Of a DNA stretch of 64,000 nucleotides, positions 44,470 to 56,800 are shown piece by piece; the first letter of the stretch is position 1, and each line of letters starts with the position of its first letter. Position numbers and translations under genes: made by a program. The notes under the pieces are model-generated. The model searched no databases. It was not told the origin of the DNA and was given only the letters and a program-made list of their open reading frames with translations. The DNA is from Pseudofabraea citricarpa (lineage: Eukaryota; Ascomycota; Leotiomycetes; Helotiales; Dermateaceae): contig JAPWGK010000009.1 in NCBI GenBank assembly GCA_029641185.1, positions 1,438,501 through 1,502,500 on the forward strand, written 5' to 3'.

Positions 44470-45172
44470 GGTGATGTGATTGTTGAGCTGCTACAACGTC
44501 AATTGGCTTCAGATTGTGTAGAAAAGTGCGGATACCAGAGATAAGTCTGTAGGAAGTGCGCAACTTATAATAAATGATTGTGTGTCACAAATTTACCTTG
44601 GTCACCTTTGTAAACTTTTTGACTCATGTGCCCCATTGGATATGCAATGCAGAACTCGCTGCCTTGTATTGGCCTGAACCTTGAAGGCTGGGTTTTGTGG
44701 AGACAGATTGCGGGTCTTCAGATAAGCCCAGATAGACTTCACTTTGACATTTTGTGGTGGCGATGACGAGTATTTATCCATCTGTCAGAGCTCTACTGTA
44801 CAGTAGTAGAAAGTCTTTCATAGTAGATTACACAGTAGCAGACCTGTCACTTCATCCACGTTTTTCCGTACCTGAGCACTTGAGGGTTCCTGAGTTTCCC
44901 TGTCACATCTGCCCCTCAAAGAAAGATCTGCGTTTTAGCGTTTCTTGCGCCACTTCTAGTTCGTCCTGCCCCAGCTTTCCAGCTTCCAGCTTTGCTACCA
45001 ACTTCAACCAACATCCTCAACCCGCCATCAACAACCCTCATCACAACCACATCTTCTCAGATTAGACCTCTACTCACAACATTGCGGAGGAACATAGATC
45101 TCCCACAGCTCTCGAGCTGGACTTTGAGAGCCTTCATACTTACAAGCGCAAACAAACCCTTCCACCTCGATC
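44470..45172. other. Divergent promoter region of OTC and the Tag1-like gene
   Basis: About 700 bases between two divergent start codons. It contains the TGACTCA element at 44620-44626. The part before 45173 is C/T-rich with many CAAC/ATC words, typical for a long fungal leader. No coding sequence is supported. Confidence 0.5.
44620..44626. promoter_or_regulatory. General amino-acid control element (TGACTCA)
   Basis: A perfect TGACTCA, the site bound by Gcn4/CPC1/CpcA bZIP regulators, stands 151 bases before the OTC start codon. OTC genes are known targets of this control in fungi. A 7-base word can occur by chance about once in 8 kb per pair of strands, so the position rather than the word is the argument. 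Confidence 0.6.
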
Positions 45173-48037
45173 ATGTCCGACAATCCGACATCACCGCTGC
45201 TTGGCAGCTCTGATCGACCTACGTCAACTCACTCGAATCATTCAAATCACTCGAGCCATTCTCACGAATCTCAGCCGTTGCTATCCAGCGCAGATGGCGC
45301 TCCTAGATATGACGGCGACAACCAAAATGCGAACCCGAGAATACCTTCCCCAGCTGCAACATCATTGCGCACACTGCAAAGCCAAGGCCGCACACCAGGC
45401 AAAGGTGGACGACGATGGCCCAGCTTCATTGCCATCACAATACTTGGATTGGTGATTGTGGCCATTATAGGCGGCGTATTTTTTGCGCCTGTTGTCGCGG
45501 AAGAATATGCCAAGGAATCTGTTGTTATCGAGCCAACAAACCTGTCGATCCACTCATTCACACCAACGGGGGTTAGAGCGAGAGTGCAAGCCAACTTCAA
45601 GATGGATGCTTCGAGGGTGAAGAACAAGTCTGTACGAAATCTTGGCCGTTTCGGTACTTGGATCGCAAAAAAAGTTGAAAGCAAAGAATCGCAAGTCGAG
45701 GTTTACCTTCCAGAATATGGCAACGTCCTAATTGGCACTGCTGCCATACCACCAGTTGTTGTTGATATTCGTAATGGCCGTACCAACGAGATTGATTTCC
45801 TCGCAGACCTAGAACCTGGTGATATAGATGGGATTCGACGAGTGGCTAATGATTGGCTCGAGGGCCGGCTTGGTCAAATTCGAATTTTAGGGAAGGCAGA
45901 TGTTGCCTTAAAATCTGGTCTTATTTCACTCGGGTCGCAAGCCATCTCCGAATCTCTCGTTTTTGAAGGTCAATCACTCTATCGCTCTTTTGCCTCCCTT
46001 TACTTCGGGGAGAAATCATTTGCGAGGTCATGAGAATATTCTGGTCGTGTCATCAGAGGCTGGTCAGTAGTCTGATATTGCACCTGACGACCAGTAGTAC
46101 TCCGTGTCTACTTGCGAAACCGAATTAAATCATGAGAGCTTCCACTGACATCTCTTCAGGCAATGAACTCCCAGCCATCCCAGCGTATAATATCACGCGC
46201 CTCAACTTCCGAGAAGTTCCTATTTCAACAGGTGGTCACCGTGGTATGGCCGCAGATGTGTCTATTACTTTCTTCAACAATTACCCCGTCAAACTCACCA
46301 TTCCCCCTCTTGGATTTGATATACTTGTCCCGAATTGCGGGCCCAGCGATGAATATATCCGTCTTGCAGATGCTACGACTGCCACGATAAACGTGGAGCC
46401 AAACTCACTGGTGAAGGTTGATGTTGGCGGCATTGTTCGGGAAGTTCCAAAGACTCTACTCAAGACATGCCCACACTCGCACTCTTCGCCTCTGGATCTC
46501 CTTCTGGACGACTACATCCATGGCAACGATACCACAATTTTCGTCCGCGGATCTAATGCACCCTCGGCGGACACCCCCCAGTGGATAAGCCAGCTTATTT
46601 CAAGCGTCACAGTACCTGTGCCTTTTCCTGGCCACACTTTCGACCAGCTAATCAAAAATTTCTCATTGACGGACACTGATTTCAGCCTTCCCAGTCCCTG
46701 GGCAGATCCTGATTCTGATGAGTCGAAGCCTAGGATATCAGCCAATATTCAAGTCCTTACTGCTTTACCGAAAGAGATGAACTTCGACCTCAACGTGACG
46801 CGAGTTCGCGCTACCTCAGATGTTTTCTACAAAGGCAAGAAATTCGGCGAGCTCAATCTGAAGAAGTGGCAGAACGCCACATCCAAACGAGTAAAGCCCG
46901 AGGATGATGATGGTGCTTCTCTTCTTATAGAATCATGGATTAAAAAGGCACCCTTGGACGTCACAGACGACGATGTGTTCACTGACGTGCTTCAAGCACT
47001 ACTTTTCGGTAGTGATGGGAAGAATATATCACTCAAGATCGCTGCTCTTGTTGACGTGGAGGTGTCGACGGTTCTTGGCGAGTTTGTCATCAAGGAGCTG
47101 CCTGCGGAAGGGGCTGTTCCTGTGAAACGTTAGGATGCCGTCCGTTTCTAAAGTTCAGCGCAACTGCACGGAAGCTGACGAGATTTTTACAGCCATCTCT
47201 ACCGGGCCTGGGTTTAGAAATCTTAAACCCCAAGTCGGCGATCTCAACATCCTCAGCACAGGCAAAACTTCTCTTGAAATCCAGGCGAAAGTCAACTTCA
47301 CCAACCCTACCGAATACACTGCTCATGTACCTTACATTAGTATAAACATCCTCAACAACGGCTCCGTCATCGGTGAAGCAGTAGCAAAAGATATTGAAGT
47401 CGTTGCAGGCAACAATACCAATATTCTAGTGGAAGCAACTTGGGATCCAACCAAGTTCGGAGGAGAAAAAGCACGCAACATCAGCCGAGAATTGATATCT
47501 CAATATATCTCTGGATACAACACAACCTTGACATTCCAAACTCATGAAGGCTCAATCCCCAATCAGCCGAAACTTGGTAAAGCGTTGAGCAGATTCAAAA
47601 TCCAGATTCCAACGCCAAAGCTGTCTACTCCTCATACAGGAGAAGGAGATGGAGATGATGGGGAGAATAAACCACACTTCATTGAAGATGCCACTTTCCA
47701 CCTCTTTTCATCAACTGCAACCTTCACTCTTCTCTCACCCCTACAACATAGTACAATTTATATAGACAAGATTGATGCTACCGCTTTTTACAACCATACA
47801 GAACCTATTGGCAGGATCGACTATGATCTGCCTTTCAAGGTTCCTCCCGGGTCGAGCGTGAGCCCCAAGTTACCAGTCGATTGGTCGCTGGATTCTGTTG
47901 GCTATGATGCTGTTCGTAAGGCCTTGGGAGGGACATTGAAACTAGATGCTAAAGGCAATGTCACCGTCAGACTTGGACAGTGGAGCGAAACGGTGTGGTA
48001 TACCGGCGGCGGTATTGGTGCAAGTGTTAGGTTGTAA
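45173..48037 (+). CDS. Tag1-like vacuolar membrane protein with repeated luminal domains
   Basis: A large single-span membrane protein of 869 residues. Exons are 45173-45968, 46160-47128 and 47193-48037; the three pieces look like separate genes until the introns are removed. Residues 1-80 are Ser/His/Asn-rich and cytosolic. One membrane span follows (PSFIAITILGLVIVAIIGGVFFAPVV, about 82-107). The rest is likely luminal: repeated immunoglobulin-like/LEA-like beta domains (for example YNITRLNFREVPIS, ANIQVLTALPKEMNFDLNVT, LEIQAKVNFTNPTEYTAHVP) with many N-glycosylation sites. This matches, from memory, the fungal proteins related to yeast Tag1 (YLR173W), which helps end autophagy at the vacuole. 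The family call is moderate. The donor at 45969 (GTCAAT) is weak but is the only one that keeps the frame with FEG-NELPAIPAYN. Confidence 0.78.
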
Positions 48038-48359
48038 TAAAAGACAGTCGATAGATTATCATGGCGACAATTGGCGTATTGGATATATTCGGGTCTGGCT
48101 GGAGTTTCAAATGGGTACGAAAACAGGAGTTTAAGGTTAGGATCACAGGACCTATCAGCGGTGTAGAAAGTCAAAATACAATAGAAACAACTTTTCAGAT
48201 ATTCTCCCCAAGGCTATAACCCATAGACTTCAGATTCGACCTTGCTACCATCTTTACCCATGTCCATAGATAAGACGGGGCTTGATATACGCCAACCTGT
48301 ACAAATTCCCAGTTATATTTTACCACGTGAGTGGGATCCCTATCTATTGGTATAACAGC
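48038..48359. other. Short intergenic region between convergent genes
   Basis: Holds the 3' flanks of the Tag1-like and ILV6 genes. Nothing else is seen. Confidence 0.45.
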
Positions 48360-49370
48360 TTATCCTGGGGGGAGAGAGCTTGCATCAACAATCTCATCTG
48401 CTTCCTTTACCAAATCCTCTCCAGGAGCATACAAAGGTGATCGAGGAAGAGCCATCAGTCCAGTTCGCTGCGATTCGAGCAATCCGAAAGGTGCGATCAA
48501 CTTCATAAATGAGTCAATTCTGGTAGGCTTTGCAGAACTATAGATAATTAGCTTTATGCAATGCGCGCGCCAACCTCTGGGAACTTACACTTCCACAATA
48601 CAACTAGTAGTGCTGATATCCAAGACCTTTCCGCCAAATTGATGTGTGAAGTAAGTGATAGACTTCAAATGTTCATGCTTGAGTCTCAACGCCTCACTGG
48701 CAGCCAATTTGCTGGGGTGGAAATCATCTCTCTGCAACATCTCCTCGGCTCTTCTCTGTGCAGATACAGCCTGCTCCTCGTCTGCCTCATATCCTGTAAT
48801 CTCGTGGTGTTGTTGGAGCTCTTGGAAGTATTCAGGGCCTAGAATGCAGATTTTGGCAAGCAAAAGTTCACGCTGAACGAGGGGTGCTTGTGTGTAGTCC
48901 AAAACAGCCCAAACCGGTACCAAATCCTCGAGTTGGCGGCGTGCTTGCTCAACGACGCCGTCTTGTCCCGAGAGAACGATGGTCATGCGAGAAAGGTCCT
49001 CAATCTCAGTGGAACAGACGACTAGAGAGTCAATGTTGAAGCCACGGGCAGCAAGAATACCAGAAACACGCGACAAAACTCCAGGCTCATTCTGAACGAG
49101 GCAATTAAGGATATGGCGTTTGGGCGGTGCGGCAGATGGAGCTGGGGTCTCGTAGAGGATATTGGAGACTGCAGCTTGTGCAGACCATGATGGAGGTGAT
49201 TCCTGTATCGGAAGTGGTGAGATGCGACGGTGAATAGCTTTGTAGGCTAATGCTGAGGTTGAAGGTGCTGAAGACTCATATCGTTGGGATTGTCTGGTGA
49301 GAGTGACGGCCGACTTGCGATGGAGGGATGTTCGGATGGGCAGAGACAAAATAGCTTTTCGAGAAGCCAT
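48360..49370 (-). CDS. ilv6: Acetolactate synthase regulatory (small) subunit
   Basis: Ilv6 activates the catalytic subunit Ilv2 in the first common step of valine, leucine and isoleucine synthesis and gives it valine feedback sensitivity, in mitochondria. Exons are 49370-48589 and 48537-48360, giving 319 residues. The N-terminus is a likely mitochondrial presequence (MASRKAILSLPIRTSLHRKS). The ACT domain starts with RHILNCLVQNEPGVLSRVSG (about residue 84) and continues with GILAARGFNIDSLVVCSTE. The C-terminal small-subunit domain includes YFTHQFGGKVLDISTTSCIV and, after the intron, SAKPTRIDSFMKLIAPFGLL. This length and order are usual for fungi. Near-matches to TGACTCA are present upstream (49518-49524). 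Confidence 0.96.
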
Positions 49371-49769
49371 TGTGAGATGGGAAATGCCTTGGAGGCACTG
49401 AATTGATCAAACAATTGATCTCAGGAAGCTTCTGTGAGGTCCTGACGCATCAAGGTGGGAGGATTGGAAATTCGAAGCTTTGGACCGATGTCGCTTTGAA
49501 AAAGGAACAATCAGTCAAGAGTCACCATTCTAGCGTCGTTCATTGGTGTGTGAGCGTGACGACGGGTCCGGGGAAGCGCTAGAAGCTACCGGGTGCGCGC
49601 AGAATTTCCGGCTGGCCTTTCAGCCTCAAGAATTTGTTGCTGTGCCTCGTCCTGCTCATCCAGGTCGGTTCACCACCACATTCCCAAAACATAATTTGAG
49701 TCGCACTCATTCACACAACCACCGCTCCTCCCAGATCGCATACGTCTACTGGACGCGACCTGGCCCAAC
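49371..49769. other. Divergent promoter of ILV6 and the KH-domain gene
   Basis: About 400 bases between two divergent start codons. AGAGTCA at 49518-49524 is one base from TGACTCA on the other strand, and TGACGCATCA near 49442 is another near-match. Both would suit amino-acid control of ILV6 but are weak. Confidence 0.4.
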
Positions 49770-51834
49770 ATGGACGATACTGAACGTCGCACAGCAAAGC
49801 GCTCGCGATTCGACCAGACTGAGCCTGAGCCAAAGAGAGCCTCGCGATTTGACAGGCGCTCACGATCCCCTCCGGCAAGAAAGCATGAGGGCAGACGCAG
49901 CAGAAGTCCTCTTTCTGGAAGTCCTGCTACAGAGTCAGCAAAGAAGAGTGGCATTGACCCAGCTGCCGCCGCAGGTTGGTTTCCTTCCCTGCCACAAAGA
50001 TTCCATTCACATCACTAATACAAGTACAGCTGCTGCCGCCGCCAAGATTAATGCGCAACTTCAGGCCAAGAAGGGCGTCCAGCATGTCGATGTTCCTCCT
50101 ATTCGATCGGTATACAAGTCTGGTTAAGGGAAGTCGGTTGAATGCTGACTGTATATAGGCCATGAGTCCTCCCGGCAAATCAGCCTCGCCTGCAGCATCT
50201 GGAGCAGGTAATAATAGCGTTGGTACAGTTAATGGTGAGATGTATATCGCAGATGGCGATTATATCAGAGATATCGAGGTCAACGATCTTCGTAACCGCT
50301 ACACACTGACTAAAGGCTCTACTCAAAAGATGGTAAATACTCCTTGTGTTAAATTCCACTGATACATCAGGCTCTTCTTGATAGGTCTAGCAAGATCTCA
50401 TTCTCCTTATAATTTCCTATGAAATCTTGTGTGGAGACTTTCAAGCTTACCTGAAGCGCGATAGCATTCATTCAAAATCCCTCTTTGGCATCTGCTGACC
50501 TCCGCTGCGTGACATCTAGATTAAGGAAGAAACCGGCGCTGGTACGCTTTACCTACACCAACTTACGTTTTAGAGAGAATTACATATTGACTTTTCAAGA
50601 TGTCACCACGCGTGGAAATTACTACCCCGACAAGAGTATGGCAACGGCTGCGGTATGTGATTTCCTCCCTTGTTGGCTGAGCAAAGTCGCTAATTCCTTC
50701 TCAGAACCCGCCACTCTATCTCCATGTCACAAGCACATCGAAGCGAGGACTTGAGCAAGCAGTTCAGAAGATCGAAGAACTTATGAAACAGGAATTACCT
50801 AATCTAGTTGACGAACGCCGTTTCCGAAGACGTGAGCCAGAAGCAGTTGAAAGAGACGAGTATGGCAGAGTGAGTAAAATTTTGGCAATTGACAGTTTAC
50901 GACTAATTCAAATTAATAGCGCAAATGGCCAGAGGAGAAGATTGCTATCGACTTTGAGCCAGTCCCTGGATTTAATCTGCGTGCACAGGTCGTTGGTCAT
51001 GGAGGGGCTTATGTCAAGCATATTCAACAAGAGACCAGATGCCGTGTTCAAATTAAAGGTCGCGGTTCCGGCTTCATGGAGCATGGAACTGGCCGTGAAA
51101 GTGATGAGGATATGTATCTTCATGTTGCGTAAGCAATCTTAATCTGCTCGCCGATTTTGTTTTTGCTGACATTTGATAGTGGTCCTGATCCAAATGAAGT
51201 ACAAAAGGCCAAGGAGCTTTGTGAGGATCTCTTAAAGAATGTAAGAGAGCAGTATGAAGAGTTCAAGAACCGCCCACCCCCACAACGTGGCTATGGTGGA
51301 AGCACAGGTTATGGAGGAGAGCGAGGCTACGGCGACCGTGCACCTGATAGATCAAACTCATATGGCGGCGGCGGTGGTGGAAGCGGTTACGGTGGCTATA
51401 ATTCACCTGCTCCAAACACGCCTGGAGGTGCCATGAGCCCAACAACTGCACCTGGTGCTAGTGCTGGTGCTGGTAGTCCCTCTACCGCTGACTATACCGC
51501 TCAGTATGCCCAATATTATGCTTCTCAAGGCCAAGCAGATCCATATGCAGCTTATGGTGGTTATGCAGCGTAAGTTGGTTGACCTAGTCTATCGACATCT
51601 ACTAACGTTGTTCAGGTATGCTCAATACTATCAACAATACATGGCTGCAGCTCAAGCAGCACAGCAGCAAGCGCCTCCTGGTGCCCCTGGCTCTGCTCCA
51701 CCTCCACCTCCCAGTGATGCACCACCAGCCCCTCCTGGAGGAAGTGGATCATATGGTGCTGTATGTATCTCATAGCTCGATTTTTTATCTTTTGCTGACA
51801 CTTCTATTAGGTTCCTCCGCCCCCTGGCCTTTAA
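49770..51834 (+). CDS. KHDC4-like protein with two KH domains
   Basis: An RNA-binding protein of 488 residues related to human KHDC4 (BLOM7), which is tied to pre-mRNA splicing. Ten exons: 49770-49974, 50030-50109, 50159-50332, 50520-50541, 50600-50652, 50705-50869, 50920-51128, 51180-51569, 51616-51760 and 51811-51834. The N-terminus is Arg/Ser-rich (RFDRRSRSPPARKHEGRRS). KH domain 1 (about 115-210) includes DIEVNDLRNRYTLTKGSTQK and, after two introns, ADVTTRGNYYPDK. KH domain 2 (about 235-325) includes AQVVGHGGAYVKHIQQETRC with the G-x-G-G loop. The tail is Gly/Tyr/Gln-rich and then Pro-rich (PPGAPGSAPPPPPSD), ending VPPPPGL. Exon 4 has only 22 bases and the last exon 24; both are needed to keep the frame. 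The Tyr/Gly/Gln tail is prion-like. Confidence 0.9.
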
Positions 51835-51973
51835 TTCTTTAGAAACCCTTTAAACTCAGCAATTTCCATGGGATGGGTAGTTTGTAACCACGATGAGAAA
51901 TCGTAGTTACTGGATCTTAAATCCTGTAGAAATAACCAAAATCATGCATGGTGTTATTTGAGGGAGTGGTAGA

Positions 51974-52620
51974 TCAGGTCAACTCAATTCTACTCAACAC
52001 CTGATTTTCGTCTTCATCCTCGCTTGCCATTTCTTCAGCATCGGTGTCCTTGAATGTGAGCCTCGAGCCATAAGATATGCATAGCTCCTCGCCTTTTTTA
52101 ATATGCCGTAAAGTGGTGTATCTAATCAAAAGATTCGGAACGTCACGTTTCCACCCAATATTTTGATGTAGACTTGAATGGTTGAACATGCTCCCTAATC
52201 CTAGTATGACAGCTTGTGTTGTAGAAGGTGGTTTGGCTGCTCCGGTATCTGCTGCTGTTTCTGAGGGTGCTGTGTATGGCCAGTTGCTATGGTTTTGTCA
52301 GTGGTCAATTTGCGTAATATTGTGAAGTAATTACTAGGTGTAGTTATAGAGATCAGTCTTTCTAATATGCTCTTCATTCTCAACGGGATCTAAGACCAAA
52401 ACCGGACAGATGTCAAGCAACGTGTGAGCAGCAATATCTTGACCTGCAAAAATACCACGTCCTATCAAAATATAACGTCAGAGCATGAAAAAAGGCTGAT
52501 GCATAATGGGCGAGTCAAACCTTTAGGTGTGTTCATTACAAGCACCATACCTTGAGCTCGACTCAACGGAATCCCCTCCTCAGCGCCATCCTCATTGGAT
52601 TTCTTCTCGAGAGAACCCAT
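51974..52620 (-). CDS. SET-domain protein
   Basis: A small protein of 179 residues that is nearly all SET domain. Exons are 52620-52521, 52461-52335 and 52286-51974. SET landmarks are in order: GRGIFAGQDIAAHTLLDICP (about 34-53), GLGSMFNHS with the cofactor-binding Asn-His at 111-112, and EELCISYGSRL with the catalytic-type Tyr at 148. The insert between the first and second motif is short, and there is no pre-SET or post-SET Cys cluster. Substrate, histone or other, cannot be told. The C-terminus is acidic (EEMASEDEDENQ). The ATG at 52620 has an ideal context (CACAATGG); an ATG at 52752 in the same frame would add 44 residues with no known motif. The gene is divergent from TRAPPC13 with start codons 183 bases apart. 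Confidence 0.82.
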
Positions 52621-52803
52621 TGTGTGTAGATATTGTTCATGTGATTGTGGAAATCTCATGCAAAATTTAGTCGCCTCTCCGAGTTGGCTTCCGAGTCTTA
52701 TCGATAAGAGAGCGGGGCACGGACAGACAGACTTGAGGAGCTTCACGGGCATTCCCCCACACAAGCTTCATTGCAGGATGATTTTACCATAAAGAACAAG
52801 GTA

Positions 52804-53853
52804 ATGAACATGGCGCATCAGCGCAACATCTCTACATTGGAAGGAGTGAAAGAGAAGCACTCTATATCGTTGAAAGTTCTCAGGCACGTCTCAATCTTTT
52901 GCTCCGAGACTCGTGGCACTGAGTAGATTGTGGAATATATACTAATTTGAGGGTTTCCGGACAGGCTTTCGAGACCTTCTCTTTCTATTCAGCATCCTCT
53001 ACCTACCCCATCACCCTCACCTACAGCTAAATATGCCTCCCCGGCGGCGAGTCTCGCCTACCCAAGTACCAATACGGCTGAGAACTTCATCCTGTCTCCG
53101 CTACTCACCCTCCCACCCGCTTTTGGTTCGGCATATGTAGGAGAGACGTTCAGTTGTACGTTATGTGCGAATAACGAATTGCTTCCCACCTCGGAGCCGG
53201 CGAAGACCATAAGCAATGTGCGAATCGAAGCCGAGATGAAGATCCCCAGCTCAGGCGATCCCATTGCCCTCGAACTCGGACCCGCCGTCTCAGAAGAGAA
53301 AGAGGACGGGGAGCCTTTGAGTTATGAATCAAGTCTCCAGAAAGTGGTCAACTTTGATTTGAAAGAGGAGGGCAGTCATGTCCTCGCCGTCACTGTGACG
53401 TATTCCGAGACAACGCCGACAAGCGGACGGGTACGCACATTCAGGAAATTATATCAGTTTGTCTGCAAGGGCTGCATGGTGGTGCGAACCAAATCAGGCG
53501 TCTTGCCTTCGGTAAACAAAGATGCTGAGGGGGAGGATCTCAGACGCTGGGCTCTGGAGGCACAGCTGGAGAATAGCGGAGAGGAGACTATCACGCTTGA
53601 CACGGTCAACTTGGCTACAAAGGACGGGTTTCGAGGGTTCGGCTTGAACTGGACCGAATCTGGGGACTCCGAGAGGCCTGTTCTCAATCCTGGCGATATC
53701 CAGCAGGTTTGTTTCGTCGTGGAAGAGACGGCTAGATCACCAGAACCAGAGGATGGCAGGTTGATTTTTGGCGTGCTGAATATTGGGTGGAGGGGGAACA
53801 TGGGCAATAGAGGATTTTTGAGTACAGGTAGCTTAGGTGCTAGACTAAGGTAA
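52804..53853 (+). CDS. TRAPPC13-like (DUF974) protein, with a GC-AG intron
   Basis: TRAPPC13 belongs to the DUF974 family and is a subunit of the TRAPP III tethering complex, which acts as exchange factor for Ypt1/Rab1. Exons are 52804-52883 and 52965-53853, giving 322 residues. The first exon carries the family N-terminus HSISLKVLR, the second LSRPSLSIQHPLPTPSPS. Joining them needs a donor GCACGT at 52884 instead of GT; the 81-base intron has an ACTAATTT branch region and ends ACAG. The conserved core follows: NFILSPLLTLPPAFGSAYVG, ETFSCTLCANNELLP, FRKLYQFVCKGCMVVRTK and a final beta-rich half with GWRGNMGNRG. A second in-frame ATG is at 52810. No other start fits, because the second exon has no in-frame ATG upstream of the conserved core. 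Confidence 0.88.
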
Positions 53854-56800
53854 AATTCCGAAGAATGCTTCTGGGGGTTAGATTGCGAAATGAATTAAAG
53901 CAATTGATTGTCATTTCTTTTGAATGATTTTGATCTACTACGAGAAATGCGGGATTATGATGACCGTGTGTACTTGTTGGATTTTCGTCCTTTTAACGCT
54001 TCTTGTCGGTTAACTTTATAATTATGGAACAAGATAAGAGAGCATATACATAGCATAGTAGGCCTACGGTATTCCTCGTTAGATCCATACTCATAAATTC
54101 GCTTCTCGCAATGAGCAGAAGTGCTCTTACTTCTAGTTAGTTCAAGCAATACTACGAGGAAAGAGTTTTGGGGATGCGTGGGGGAGTTACATATCGGTGG
54201 ACATTGTCAACATGGCCTTTTGGGTCTTTGTTTGTCTGCTCGTCTAGGAACCACATAGAAGCCGCCTGTCGCTTACTACCACAGTGTGTCCTACTACAAA
54301 ACTTGAGGTATACTGAGAGGGGAATTTTAGTGGTGAAGGTGCACATCGATGGCATGCCTTTCCTCTTCTATTTTCGTACTTAAGAAGTTTATATTGTTTA
54401 CTGAAAGACAGTACTTAGAAATAATCAAGCAGCTATGAGTTTTTTGAATGGTACTTGGCTATTCCGAAGCACATGGCAAATACGAATCCCATAAGCACCA
54501 AAAGCCATTATTTTCTTACCTAGGTAGTATAATAATTTCTTAAGCACGTAACTCTTACCTGTTAGCTATCAGCTCAAAGTACATCATACCTCTATTGGAG
54601 CTCCAACGTTAGGACGATGACTTGTCAAATTATTAAACAAGGTGAGGTAATATGCCTATAATAGTTGCCTACCTATGATTTGATTTGTCAAGTTTGAAGA
54701 ACACGTCGTACGAATGCCCTTGATCTCCCTTGCCCTCGGATTGAGGCAATATGCAGTGGACGCGTGTATCTATAATCAGACCCTGTTAAGTCTTTCAATA
54801 TTGTACCAAAACTTTGCTTTTCCGACCTCGAATTTTTCCATAATGGGAATCAGCAGCGTGACAGTACATGGTTAACATGTACTTAACAGAATGACCAAAT
54901 CAAGTAACCTGAATGGGACGGTCGTCGGGTTATTCAGATCTATCAAATATCATACCGCCGGCACTTGGTTTAGTATCAATGCGCAGTCCCAAGATCCAGA
55001 TAGCGGGAATGCTAACCCAAGTCATGTCGCATTTTGTAATTTCTTGACGTCGGCTCGCGGGTCACTTTGATTGCAGCAACAAGGAAGAATCTCCCAACGT
55101 CGGTATTGACACAACCGGTACCAAGTTTTCGTTGCATGACGCAAACTGGGGATTATTTTTGGACTGCCGTCTCGTCACTTCTCAGCTGGAGAAAAACGAA
55201 AGAAGTGAACTCGGCTAGCGAAAGTAAAGGGGTTCGTCTGTCCCAGTCCCAGGCCCAGGATCATGTATTCTCTTTAGTGCTTGGGGTGTAGGACAAACTA
55301 CCCTTTTTCATTTTTTACTCTTTTCCTGGGATTCAAGGATGAGGCTACTTGTCAGTCGGGCTCGCAGTACCGAAGATAAATAGCAAACTTGCGTCATGTC
55401 CCGGCATTGAGGAATTGGGAAAACTTTATTTTTGGCTCCGCAAGGATAGCCATGAGGAGGGATCACTTGTAGGTCTGAGGAAGGAAAAAAGGAAGGAGTG
55501 GGAGATTTATTGGCATGATCTTCAGGGTCGCTTTTCCCGTTCATCCCTTACTTGCCTCTCCTTCCTTCGCTTACCGGTACTTGCTGGGCTGCAAGTGAGT
55601 GAGCCGTGAGCTGAAAATAAACCCGAGTTTGGGGGGAGATTCCGCTTAGCGATGCTCTCATCTCATCTCGTCTGACCTCCGGTGACAGCTCTGGGCGAGC
55701 TACGTAAAGTGCACCAGGCAGAGTTTAGGTTGCAGTAGCCAGTCGCACAGATGTTTTTTCTTGTTTCCTCCCGCTCTCATGCCTCTCTCTGTGCTTCCCG
55801 GTTAGCGGATCTTGCAATCTTGCAGCTTGCATCTCACAAGATCTTGTGCTCTCGAGCCCGGAAAGTTTGTGGAGAAACCTTGTTTGCGTGGTCGGTAAAG
55901 GTCTCGCGGACTGCTAAGACTCTTGGTCTGAATCTTCTAGGCCTCCAGCTACAGTAGAGACAGACAGTGATTGTATGGGTTAGGTTTATGAGGATCAGGT
56001 GTTGACTCCTAGTACTTCTGTGTAAACTATAGGATAAAAAACTGGAGATGCCGCTTTCGATATTCTTTATTGCTTTGTTAGCAATTACTAATGAGTTTGG
56101 GCTTCGTGGTATTTTGCCAGATTAAAATAGCGACGCTTCGAAAGTATAATCGGTGCACGGTGGGTGCAGGGAACATTACAGACTTACAGTACCGTACGGT
56201 ACGGTAGTGACCTCTGTGACTCGGCCGGTAGACCATCCAGTGGGAAGAAAATTGGTATCGCAAGTGACAAGATAGGTACGATACTCAGAAGTAAGCACCA
56301 TAATAATTACAAGGTACTGTATCTCGGCAAGGGAGTCAGCGAGCCCATCAAGCCAGCCGTTGCACTTGTACAACGCTGCAGGCGGAGTCCCTGCAGATGA
56401 TGCAGCATTAGTTCTTACAACGCGTCAGAAACACGAAAAAGCGCGCTCTCTCGAGGTTTTGGGATGGTTTTGTTTGCTTCGCCCCGAAAGGTGGGATCCC
56501 GAAACAAATGAAGTTATTGTCGAAGATTAAGGGGTTGGCATCGAGAATGCTCAAGTGGAATAGGGGCTGATGCATCTAGCCGAACAAGGGAATTCGCAGG
56601 CCAAGCTTTGGATATGTGACCTCTCTCTTTTTGTCTTGTTGCTTTTCCCCCTAACCGCTATCTTGCATGCGTTTGTCATGTCGACTACCCTGTTTCTCTG
56701 GCCCAGCAGCAGCAGCAGCAGCAGCAACCGGATCTTGATAATGCCAAATCACAAAAGCAAACAAGTGAGATGCAAGATCCGATTCATGCAGCGAGAGGAA

